From Gnetum montanum (Eukaryota > Streptophyta > Gnetopsida > Gnetales > Gnetaceae), in the NCBI GenBank assembly GCA_015680685.1, contig MNCI01022611.1, forward strand, positions 559,183-623,182: DNA of 64,000 bases, given 5' to 3'. The notes below the pieces were generated by a model. That model was not told the origin of the DNA and did not search any database. It saw only the letters and a program-made list of their open reading frames with translations. Shown in pieces: positions 48,961-58,523 of this stretch (the first letter of the stretch is position 1; each line of letters opens with the position of its first letter). Both the position numbers and the translations under genes were made by a program.

Positions 48961-49440
48961 GCCATCACTGATGGGTTTCTTCCTGGTCATGCGCCAGAAA
49001 TGGCTCTAGATTCTCAAGGAATACTTCCAAAACTGCGACGATGAGGATGAGGATGAGAACGAGGAGAGACAACAACTCCCCTGCGTTGTGAAGAATCCGC
49101 TGGTGAATCGGCTCTTCACTGTGGTGGATCTCGAACCTGCGACACGGTCGTTCAATGGCACATTCCAAGCCCTGTCTGTGGACAACTACTTTCTCATGCT
49201 CGGCAACTGCTTGCCACATGTCAAGCTACGGTTGCAGGTTCGAACCGCCATGTACAATCTGGGCAGCCATGGAAACAGAGACTATCTGTCTGTAGGTCAG
49301 ATGCCACTGCCGCGCCTATATTTGGCACTGTTCATGCTGTATCCTGTGCTATTACTAGTATGGTGCAATGTTTGCTTGAAGAGTAAGGACAAGGAGAGTC
49401 TTCACAGGATCGATGTTTTGATGGCTCTGATCAGGCGCCG
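48950..49440 (+). pseudogene. GOST / lung seven-transmembrane receptor fragment (captured)
   Basis: Translation PSLMGFFLVMRQKWL, an acidic run DDEDEDENEE, NRLFTVVDLEPATRSFNGTF, LQVRTAMYNLGSHGNRDYLS, VGQMPLPRLYLALFMLYPVL, LLVWCNVCLKSKDKESLHRI. This is the luminal domain of the plant lung-7TM (GOST) family: MGFFL, the FxNCxP-like GNCLPH, the RxxMYNL...DYLxxGxxxLPxLY block. The first membrane helix (ALFMLYPVLLLVWCNV) and the HRI loop follow. These proteins sit in Golgi/endosome membranes. Similarity stops after HRIDVLMAL, so six helices are missing. A stop follows QKWL; the frame from 49088 to 49558 is then open. Pseudogene fragment. Confidence 0.82.
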
Positions 49441-49639
49441 TCAGTGGCAGCATATCCAGAGACTGCTCCTGAATTTAGGCGACATTGACGACATTCACAA
49501 CGACCAAGAATTTAATGCGGCCAGCCGTAACCCTAGTTTCAACACCTACAACATATGATTAAATATATAAAGTTTTATGCAGCGATGCAAAGGGATTTGG
49601 TTTAAAATAAAATAGAAATTTGGTTATTATCTCTTTTAT

Positions 49640-49915
49640 TCCTATGGAAGTTGTAACTTCCTATGATAGTTATAACTATGATATTTGTAACTAATTTTAA
49701 TTTGGATTATCATGAAGACACTTGTCAATTGTAGCATTTTTTATCTCTATGGTGGTTACAACCATCCAAGATTTTTGTAACTTACCTAACTTGTTGGGCA
49801 AGTAACCTCCTAACTTTTTGGGCAAGTAATCTCCTAATTGGTTGGCCAAGTTACTTGGGAGAGAGGTTAGGTAAGATATTTTTGAATATGTAACTTACCT
49901 AACTACCTTTGAACC
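49640..49915 (+). promoter_or_regulatory. Repeat-rich putative U3 promoter region of the 3.18-kb unit
   Basis: Several GTAACTT words and their complements lie upstream of the TATA box: GTAACTTACCTAAC at about 49777 and again near 49890, GTTAGGTAAG at about 49866, and AAGTAAYCTCCTAA twice at 49799-49837. Such direct and inverted words are typical of LTR enhancers; the function is inferred. Confidence 0.45.
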
Positions 49916-49916
49916 C

Positions 49917-49926
49917 TATAAAAAGG
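49917..49926 (+). promoter_or_regulatory. TATA box of the 3.18-kb unit
   Basis: TATAAAAAGG in a GC-richer setting (CCTATAAAAAGGCTTCAAGGG). It is a strong plant TATA match, lying downstream of the captured fragments, so transcripts starting here would not include them. Confidence 0.6.
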
Positions 49927-51143
49927 CTTCAAGGGTCAAGGGGGAAGGGGCTCATATCATCATCCACATATCATCATCACTTTTGAGATCACACTTGGGG
50001 TCTTAGAAGATTTGTAAAGAAGATTGCTTGTAAGATGGCTTGCTAAAGAAAAGATTTCAGCCTCTTTGTCATAGTCCTGTGAGTTATGCATATTGTTTTT
50101 TATTTTGTTTAAATTGTTTAGCTAGTGGTTTATATAGTATCATCCTTGGCAAGTAATTTTGGGATTTTTATATTGCTCTTACTGTTTTTGTTACCCGATA
50201 GAAATTTCTATTAAAATTTTCCCATAAAAGCGCTTGTGTTTAAAAGCCTTAAGAGCATTTTAGTAGTAAATTTTGTTATTGTGCAATGTATAGGAACTGC
50301 TATTGGGATTGTTGTAAGAGAGCCTCTGCTTGTAGTCATGCCATTGAACAATTCAGTAATCAAGAGGGTTCAGAGAATCTTTGGTATTTTGATGGGACCA
50401 GAATAACTTCCTTTTATCTTTAAAGTGAATTTTCGTGGTATTTCAATCAGAAATTGTCAAGTCTTTTAAAGGTTCTATTGAATGCAATTGTTGACATCCA
50501 TTATCTAGCCAAAACAGAGTCTTGTATGTGGTAGTTTACGTAGAAAATTTTTGGTAGCATAGTAGGATTGTCTTGAAGAAATTGCTTATTTGAGCCTTGG
50601 AAGTTTGAACAATTCTTAGATATTGAATTTTGGATAGCTTTCTTGCAAAGTTTTTACTCGTGTCATTTTACCTTGTTTAAATATTTGAGGTCTACACAAA
50701 TCTGCTTTCTTTTCTGTCTATATCCATTGAATCTTGCTCTATTTCTAGTTTTCTTGTAGAACTATCTCTTTCTCTGGGGAAAATTAGGAGTAGATTTGCG
50801 GAGTTGTGCTCAAATGTTTTTGCAAAATTTTATTTGTTACAAGTAGGTATTATAAGGACTGCGTAGACTAGGTAATTGAACAAAATAGGAACTCTCAACA
50901 ACTCACAGTACTTGGCAAACTTGGCTGAATCTCTTTAAGATAAGTCATTTGTAGTTTACACACAACGCAATTGTTTCATATTTCACAACTGCACGCTGCA
51001 ATAGCACACACACATACTCACATTAACTACTGAGTCTATTTGGAGGTATCTGGGCCTTGGTGTTGCCAGAGACCAGCAAGCACCTAAATCCTGTTCGAGG
51101 ACACTCATTGGCGGTCGTGTCCCAAACGGTTGCCAACAATAAG

Positions 51144-52184
51144 TAATAAATTAATCAAAAATATTCCTTATTTTCTTTTGTTAAGTAATGATATTTTTAT
51201 ATGGTTGTGGTGATCCTATGGTTGTAAGATTAGGATGATATACTGCAATAATACAAGGCAAGGTATGGACTTGATTTGAAAATTGGATTAATAAGTATAA
51301 AGGTTCTTTTAATCATAGATGACATAAGAACCTATTATAGACATGGTAAATAATCTCTTGTTCCTTTCTCTGCAATTCCTTCTTATTCCATTATTCCCCT
51401 CATTATTGCATGCAATTTCTTTATTGATGATTTTTAGTTAGTATAGTGTAGGATTTTGAAGACAATTATTATGTCAATGTGACACATAAACTAGATCTGT
51501 ATTTAATTTTCAATGTACATATGGATGCCTTATAAGATGATTATGCAAGGTCATTAAGAGTATGAACTTACTTTTGGGAGGACACACTTGTATAACTTTT
51601 AGAAATCTATTCTATATATCAGCTACACTTGTCCAAATCTTTGAGTTGTAACTTTTAAGTTGAATGCATCCTTCATTTTGAATTATCTTCTCATGCATTT
51701 CATAAAATATCAAATCTCTATCCTTAGTATTCAAGTTTTTTGATGTTAATAAATCTTTACTAGAATCTCATTTGATACTATTCTCATCTTTAGATCCTCT
51801 TTCTAGCACTCATTCAACCCCTAGATCACTTCAAAATTCACAAAAATAGGCTATAATTTCAAAAGAAAATTTTAAGTTTCAACTATATCAATGAATAGTT
51901 GGATACGTTGATGTCATATAAAACTAGTATCATATACACATGACTATTATCCAAATTTTTCTCATTTTTCTACAAATGCAAGGAGAGTTTTTACCTTTTT
52001 TCAAGCCCAAAGTCTTCTATGAGAGAAATGATCTTCTATTCATCTAATTCAATCTATTTTTAGATCTTTAAGCTTTTGAAGTTAATCTCTACATTGTGGA
52101 AGTACCTAATGCTAGCTTTTCAATCATTTCTAACATTCCATAGTTTAAATAGCAAAGGTAGTTAAAGCATAACTAGAATGTATA
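51144..52184 (+). other. Element 5 interior, post-pol spacer
   Basis: GGGAGGACACACTTGTATAA at about 51577 matches the spacer phrase of elements 2 (41980) and 3 (57755), placing this DNA between the lost pol and ORF3 of element 5. No ORF recognised. Confidence 0.55.
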
Positions 52185-52189
52185 AATAT
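52185..52189. other. Target-site duplication of element 3 (left)
   Basis: AATAT here and at 59505-59509. Confidence 0.9.
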
Positions 52190-53143
52190 TGATGAGACAC
52201 GATATCGCATGAGCTGCGATATCGTGGCCGTCGTGATATCACATCCCATGCGATATTGAGTACGCAATATCACGGTCCATCACCAAATCTATAAATAAGA
52301 GGTGACACTTCCCTCATTTCCAGTAGTAGGCTAGAAGTAGCGAAGCTCTGGCAGATTAATCACCCCTGAGATAGAATATTTTCCATGTGCCTATAGTAGA
52401 AGTCCCCCAAGTGAATGGTTCTTTATTTGAGTAGCTTTGTACCTGAATGCAAGTTGTGTATGACAATAAAGATGAGATTTGTGGATAAACCTTGTAGTAC
52501 ATGGATAGGTTTTATTACATGTTATTTATTACCTATTGTTAGCGTGGCATGAGTACGACTTGGTTACGAGTATTGACGAATGTGTACGACTAACCAAGGA
52601 ATCAGCCACTCATCACGATTAGATTCTCTCATCCTTATCTCCTAGAATGTGGGACAAGTACGACTTGATTACGAGAATCTACGGATGTGTATGGCTAGTC
52701 AAGGAATCAACTTCTCGTAACACTTAGGCTAGTTAGGTGCCTCAGTACGACCACTTCGAGCGCGTGCGTTATGTGTGGTGATCCCAGTAACGATTAGCAT
52801 TTGGTAGCCACAGTTGCACAGTTCAGGGTGTGTACAGTAAGTGGGAACGGATGCTGACGCTAGTTAATTTAGACTTAGGACATTAGTTAGAATTAGTTAG
52901 TTTTCTTAGCCCTTTGCTCTTAGTATAGAAGACATAAAACAAGAAAAGATCAAAAAAATCATATACCTCGGACTTACTTAACCATACACCATGACAACAA
53001 CAAGTAAGTTTGGGAAGACAACGAATGATTAACCCCAAATGTTCCATGGGGAGTTTAGGCATTTAGTATGTGGAGTTCAACCAAATCGCGCATGCTACAC
53101 TCATTTCGTATGGTTGAGTGTAGGGGTACCTTGCCACTCATCA
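52190..53143 (+). repeat. Element 3 5' LTR
   Basis: 954 bp beginning TGATGAGACACGATATCGCA. GATATC/GATATT words are clustered at 52200-52275 just before TATAAATA (52290-52297). Ends GGGGTACCTTGCCACTCATCA. Confidence 0.92.
52196..52280 (+). promoter_or_regulatory. GATATC palindrome array in U3
   Basis: Repeated CGATATCG, TGATATCA, GCGATATT and GCAATATC words, several in the setting CATG-N-GATATC, directly upstream of the TATA box. The 3' LTR has a longer version (58530-58645). Element 1 has a related cluster in the same place. Possible binding sites. Confidence 0.5.
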
Positions 53144-53165
53144 TAGGTGCCGTTTCCGAGGACTA
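53144..53165 (+). promoter_or_regulatory. Element 3 primer-binding site (tRNA-Asp-like)
   Basis: TAGGTGCCGTTTCCGAGGAC, the best kept of the three primer sites relative to TGGCGCCGTTGCCGGGGA. Confidence 0.8.
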
Positions 53166-53283
53166 AGTGTTTGTGTGCCAAATAGAACATAAGGGATATC
53201 ACTCACATCGTTGTGAGCCTTAACGAACCTTCGGGTTAATCAAGAAAAAATTATATAACGGTGAAATTAGCATACCAATCAAA

Positions 53284-55620
53284 ATTCCTTCTTCTCATAA
53301 GAGAAACTCACCACCTAAGGACCACACACGAGACAGTTGGCAACATAAAAATCATAACCAAAATCAGCCAAGTCCTCAGTAATATAAGATGACATATACT
53401 CATCCCGATGAGTATATTCCAGATTTTACTTTTGTTCTCCATCAGGACAAATAACTGCGGTGGAGAGATTTGCAAGGTAACATTGTGTTACCCCCAGATC
53501 GATCAATCTCTTCCATGCTTTTCCGTGCCTTAGCACAGATTGGCATGAAAGATCTATTTGTGGAATACATTATGGATGACTTTGATACAAGGGATTATCA
53601 TCCCACAGATGCCCAATGTATTTGGAACTTAAGGCAGGAGAGCCAACATACATGGTCGAAGGGCAAGGCCCTACACATCCTTAGCGAAATAGGAGATGAG
53701 GAACCCCTTAACACGGGTTCTTTAGCAAAGGATGTTCCCCCTCCTAACGATGGTGAGGAGGATGAGTATCAGAACCTACAATCAACGATACATATCCCTG
53801 GTCTTGATACCCGTGAACACCAGCTGTTCACAGAGGGAACAACCACTCACGCTAAGGGTGGGCACTTTGATCGTCACAACGATCAAGGCCATAGCAGCCG
53901 AAGAGAAGGCAAGAAACATCATCATGGCAATGGTTCCCCTTCTTCTTCCCCTTCTTCCCATCACTCATCCTCTCCTTCCACATCTGGGCGCAGCCACCAG
54001 GAACACAAGGGTGAGGATAAAAGTAAAAAGGATGAAAAACCTCGACGGGAAATTCGAGAGAGAGGACAAGGGCAAGGACATAGGGAGAGTAGGGAACAAC
54101 ACAAACATCACAAGCATCATGAAAGAGATGATCATGAAAAGCCCCTACTCGCAACCCAAAGTATGCTTGACATTATGGAGGAAGTTAGGATTCCCACAAG
54201 GCATTTAAAGGATAGTCGGATCAAATGATTAAACATGAACAACATCCCAGGGTTTGAAAGGGGATATAATGCTGATCCAAAAAATCATTTATAGGCATTC
54301 CACGATGCCTGCACCTTGCAGAATATAGATAGTGAGTGGTAGAAAATTAAGTTGTTCCCAAGGACACTCTCCAAAGAAGCAGAGAGCTAGTACCGGTCCT
54401 TAGAACTAGAAACCATTAGGAGGTGGAGTACAATGCTAGAACTGTTCAATAAAAAGTATCAAACGTACTCCAAAGTGTCCAATTTGCGTAAGTAGATCCA
54501 AGGCTAGAAGCAAGGTACACATGAACCCTTGGATGCTACCATGGCCTGCTATTACACATTGTTACATCGTTGCCCGGGCCATGGGTATGCTCAGCGGGAT
54601 CAACTTTGCCACATCGTGGATGGGCTAAGGAATGAAACTAGAAAAACCCTTGGGACTTATGCCCAAGGGAGACTCTCACAACTTAGAGCCCATGAAGTAC
54701 GTAGCTTGTTGGAGCAAGTAGTAAATGAAGAGGGTGAGCTATGAAAAAGGGAAAGTGCGAAAAAGCACAACCGCGATCCCTCCCTTTGAAAGAAGGGAGT
54801 GAAATTTTGTGATGAAGAGGATGAGTCACCAATTGAAGAGTTGGTGAATTGGAAAACTTTGTCCATCTAAAAGTTGACAATCGAGGCATCGGCCAAAGTA
54901 GACCAAATGTGGGATTCCTTAGACTCAAGAATTAAAACAATCTTGAAAATTGTAGAAGAGTCTAAGGTAGAACGAAGTAGTGACAAAGGTAAGCAAAAGC
55001 AGAGATATTTAGGCCCTGCATGTAACAAGGGTAAGGAAAAAATCACTAACTCCAATGTGGCTAAGGATTCTGATTCAGACGATGATAGTGGATGTGGGGT
55101 TTGCTACTATAAACATCCTAAGGGATGTTGCCCCATTATCTCACATCTACAGGAGTTTGGGGTGTATGCGCTGAATCCAAGACTCAATCAACCGCAAACA
55201 CCCTGAAGGTTACCTTATCCATAAGGTAACCCAAGGTAGTTCCACCAATCACTAATGTATTATCCAAGTGGAACTCCACCACAGCCCATCGAACAACATC
55301 AGCCATGGCAATACCCACAGTCATGGGGGATGCCACCGCCAACACAACAGTACCCTTACCGGTAGCCCAATCCTTATGGTTATTATGTGCAGTAGCTAAT
55401 TTCTCCAAGTGACTCTATGGTTCACGCAACCCCCAACCATCACTACCAAGTTCAGGAGTACTTTAGAAGGACTCCTTCTCCACCAGGAGACATCTCATAC
55501 TCGTTCCATTCTTCTAATCCATCCGCACCTCTTCCACCTCAAGTAGTTCCCATAACACCTCCTGCTCCAACAATGCAAAGGGAACTTCCTCCTTAACTGC
55601 AGCAACGTCATGCTGCGAGA
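53284..55620 (+). pseudogene. Element 3 gag
   Basis: The position of the start codon in element 2 reads ATT here (53284). DEYIPDFTFVLH lies near 53405-53440. An open frame of 252 codons (53470-54228) follows: a globular part (LFRALAQIGMKDLFVEYIMD), then a Ser/His/Arg/Lys-rich, strongly basic stretch (SSRREGKKHHHGNGSPSSSP onwards). The capsid domain is at 54529-54744 (MACYYTLLHRCPGHGY, HIVDGLRNETRKTLGTYAQG). A zinc knuckle CGVCYYKHPKGCC (CX2CX3HX4C) is at about 55092-55131. A Tyr/Gln/Pro tail follows. Stops separate these blocks. Best preserved gag in the window. Confidence 0.85.
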
Positions 55621-55799
55621 GCTGTAAATATCCAACCTGCTACTGGTTCTGAAAACTATAAAAAGAGAAGACCTTACTTCAGAACCAAAAGCCTAGATAA
55701 ACTCTCGCCACAACAAGTGGTTGAGACCATGTACACTCCTTCACCATCTAACACTTCAGAGCACCCTTTCATCCAAAAACAGAGTGTAACACATATGGT

Positions 55800-56375
55800 T
55801 ATGTTAACGCATACTGTAACTGACTAGATCAAGGTAGGCCACCTTTCCAGGAAACTAACTAACCCTGGGAGTCCCTTGATCTATTTGTAGATCGTCGGAA
55901 ATAAACCACATAGGGCTCTTCTTAACTCAGGTTTTGGAGTCAACTTAATTTCACGAGAGATGTATCATGCCTGGAACCTGCCCCAACTTAAGAAGAGCAA
56001 CATTCAACTAGAGCTGGCAGACTAGTCCATCACCATTCCCTTGGGATTGGTGGAGGACATCATCACCACTATGTGTGGTTGGGCTTACCTAGCTAATTTT
56101 CTGGTGATTGAAGTGAACAACAATGAAGGGGACTTCCCAATTACAATGGGAAGGACGTGGCTTAGTACAATAGATGCATGCCTTAGGATCCGCGATCTTT
56201 CCTTGGAAATTTTGAAGATAAACATATGTGGAAAGATCGAGAAGAAGAAAGTTCCATGCATCACATACAATGATTCATCGGGTGATGACATGGAGGAAAT
56301 ACCTCCATGTAATAGGTATGTCCAAGAAACATTGAAACAAAGATGCCTGTATGTAGCAACCACACAAGAATAAGT
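55800..56375 (+). pseudogene. Element 3 aspartic protease
   Basis: Translation ALLNSGFGVNLISREMYHAW, SITIPLGLVEDIITTMCGW, NNNEGDFPITMGRTWLSTID, PCITYNDSSGDDMEEIP. The retropepsin catalytic D-S-G reads N-S-G (Asp to Asn), which would abolish catalysis. The downstream GRTWL is close to the GRPWL norm. The frame is open from 56041 to 56373. Similarity to element 2 Pol ends soon after RCLYVATTQE, marking the deletion joint. Confidence 0.85.
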
Positions 56376-56585
56376 AGACACCTCGTGGTTAACAGCTCAA
56401 AGGAGCAAAAAATGTGCATGGAATGAACTGAGGAAACCCATGCCAACAACGAAGGCATAGACACATTGAAATATGAGCGTCGCCAACTTCCACCCCTCAA
56501 TCTAAGATCATCAATCAGGAGAAGTTGGGCACTTCTACGAAATTCAAACCAATGATCATTATTTCGGATCTCTCCCTTACAACTC
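56376..56585 (+). other. Deletion joint of element 3 (pol lost)
   Basis: In element 2 about 3 kb (RT, RNase H, integrase) lie between the block equivalent to RCLYVATTQE and the GTGGGGGAGAT phrase. Here they are about 230 bp apart, so the joint lies between 56390 and 56560. Confidence 0.75.
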
Positions 56586-56634
56586 AGTCATGGGGGATAT
56601 GGCCACCTATGCTAATCATATGGGGCCCTCAGTT

Positions 56635-56800
56635 CTTTTAAGTTTTTGTTTTACAAAATTTTTTTTTACACATTTTTGTTTTACAAAATTCTTTAACTTT
56701 TCTAATTTTTGTTTTACAAATTTTACTTTTCTAAGTTTTTGTTTTACAACTTTCTTTAACTTTTACAGTTTTTATTTTACAACATCGTTATACTTTTTCA
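56635..56800 (+). repeat. TTTTTGTTTTACAA tandem array
   Basis: About six imperfect copies of (A)GTTTTTGTTTTACAA-N~15 in 150 bp. Element 2 has two copies at 40765-40795, so the array expanded in element 3. Confidence 0.8.
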
Positions 56801-56803
56801 TTT

Positions 56804-56823
56804 TGTGTGTGTGTGTGTGTGTG
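56804..56823. repeat. (TG)10 microsatellite
   Basis: Uninterrupted TG run just after the T-rich array. Confidence 0.9.
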
Positions 56824-56928
56824 ATCCACCCTGTAAGTTTGTCCCATAATAAGCGTTCTTCATGATGGTATGAACTATTTTCATATTGATTGCTAATGTT
56901 TGGCTTTTACCTTTAAGTCACAATGTTG

Positions 56929-57139
56929 NNNNNNNNNNNNNNNNNNNNNNNNNNNNNNNNNNNNNNNNNNNNNNNNNNNNNNNNNNNNNNNNNNNNNNNN
57001 NNNNNNNNNNNNNNNNNNNNNNNNNNNNNNNNNNNNNNNNNNNNNNNNNNNNNNNNNNNNNNNNNNNNNNNNNNNNNNNNNNNNNNNNNNNNNNNNNNNN
57101 NNNNNNNNNNNNNNNNNNNNNNNNNNNNNNNNNNNNNNN
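56929..57139. other. Assembly gap (211 N)
   Basis: 211 undetermined bases in the spacer of element 3, shortly after two low-complexity arrays. Apparent open frames crossing it are artefacts. Confidence 0.99.
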
Positions 57140-58140
57140 AAGCTGAGACAATAAAAATAAGAAGTCTTTGCATGGTGTGGTTCTCACGCATAAAAACACA
57201 AAACTCAAAAAAAAAAACAAAAAAAAAACCCAAATGAGAATTCAAAGCACACCCCTTAGATGAATAAACTTGGGTTGCATGCACTGGTTATGGAACAAAA
57301 AGTGTTCCCTCTAACTATGGCCCTTCTTGCTTCCCATTCTCTCCTTTGTTTCATTGGAATGGTGGTAACTCTTAAAGAGTGTGTTCTTGTTGCCCAAGTG
57401 GATGGTTTAACCGAATGCATTGATGCAAAGTCACTGGATGTGGTTGGTTTGAGGCCGGAGTTGGAATGAGACTTGCCAAGTCACATTAATCATAAACCAC
57501 ACAAGGGGCTGTACACCACCTTGTCCTTGGGATTCCATTCCATTTCTCTTCTCTCCATCCTTCTCTCCATGGTTCACCTCATTGCTAGTTGTATCATTAG
57601 TGTATATATTTTGGTTGATGCATTGTTTTCTTTTTGGTAAATGCTTGTGGTTAAGACTTTAACTCTTATTCCAGATGACATTCCTAGAGCCTACGGACTC
57701 TTTGAATGTGGGTTTGTTAGGGCATTAAGGGCATGAGCCTGCTTTGGGGAGGACCCACTGACATTTCTATTTGGCGCCTTAGTTAAATTATTTTCCTTAA
57801 CATTTTGCAATTAATTTTATTTTTGTTCATTTCCATCTTGACATCCACTTCATCGATGCCATAGTTGTCCCTTTTTATCTATCTTTCTTACTCCTTTTCT
57901 TTCTCCATTCTCATGCTACCAGAGGTTCGTGATTAGTCATGGGGGTACAGGGCCTAATTTTTTTGATTTTCTCCCTACCCCGAAATTTTTTTGATTTTCT
58001 TCCTAACCCCTACACCTTCAATAGTCATCAGTCACATATTCCTATATCCATATCAGCCATACCACAACCTAGCCAATGAGTTTACATTGAAGCAAGGTAT
58101 TAATTACATGATGATTCAATTACCCTTGCTAATATATGGT
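57140..58140 (+). other. Element 3 post-pol spacer
   Basis: Aligns with the spacer of element 2: an AATTCAAAGCACACCCCTT phrase (41442 and 57239), CTCTAACTAKGGCC (41533 and 57308) and GGGAGGACCCACTGACATTT (57754). No ORF of note. Confidence 0.65.
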
Positions 58141-58159
58141 TGTGTTGTGTGTGTAGATG
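58126..58159 (+). promoter_or_regulatory. Putative branch point and 3' splice site before the ORF3 stump (element 3)
   Basis: A CTAATAT branch-like word, a GTTGTGTTGTGTGTGTAG pyrimidine/TG tract with AG at 58155-58156, then ATGG. This is the best splice acceptor of the three. Confidence 0.55.
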
Positions 58160-58348
58160 GCGATTAAATAAACAACGGATTGGATCTGGAGCTCGAGCAA
58201 ACACGTGGAATGGAGCAGCGTTGAAGCAGCTATGCAAGGAGCAAGATCGATGGCGCGCTTACGGATGAACAACGAAGGCGCAATCTTGGCGTTGGTAGCA
58301 GCAACACTTCTTTCTCTCTCTTCCTCTCAGTTGCCAACAAAGGCCTGA
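58157..58348 (+). pseudogene. Element 3 ORF3 stump with a GC-rich insert
   Basis: ATGGCGATTAAATAA gives four codons and a stop. The following ~180 bp (WSSVEAAMQGARSMARLRMN, then EGAILALVAATLLSLSSSQL in translation) is clearly more GC-rich than the rest of the element and matches nothing in ORF3 of elements 2 or 5. It is either a much altered remnant or foreign DNA joined at the deletion. Identity unknown. Confidence 0.45.
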
Positions 58349-58510
58349 TGTCATTGTAATAAGTTGTTCACCCCTATTGTCATGAACACCAGTTTTGTCA
58401 AGTCTTGTAATAATGATTCGTTTACATGTCATCCCATGAGTTCCATCTCCCTCAATAATTCCATACCTACCTGATATTATTGTAAGGAACTCAAGGACAA
58501 GTTTTCATTC

Positions 58511-58523
58511 AGTCATGGGGGTA
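58511..58523 (+). promoter_or_regulatory. Element 3 polypurine tract
   Basis: AGTCATGGGGGTA immediately before the 3' LTR. Confidence 0.85.

Larger units (their letters stand above)
47959..51138 (+). mobile_element. 3.18-kb solo-LTR-like unit carrying two host gene fragments
   Basis: Starts TGTTGGCACATTTCGG and ends CGGTTGCCAACA, so the ends are TG...CA with 8-bp inverted repeats (TGTTGGCA/TGCCAACA). It is flanked by ATAAG at 47954-47958 and 51139-51143. A TATA box lies at 49917-49926 in plus orientation. No second LTR, primer site or polypurine tract was found inside, so a solo LTR is the simplest reading. Its first half (48060-49450) contains an SPS fragment and a GOST-family fragment, both in sense with the TATA box. 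Ends and target duplication could match by chance; a second genomic copy would settle it. Confidence 0.68.

Noticed and set aside
53470-54228. The 252-codon open frame as a host His-rich protein
   Set aside because: Its position, start region and neighbours align with gag of elements 1, 2 and 5.
56886-57284. Several open frames across 56886-57284 on both strands
   Set aside because: They cross the 211-base N gap and consist mostly of undetermined residues.
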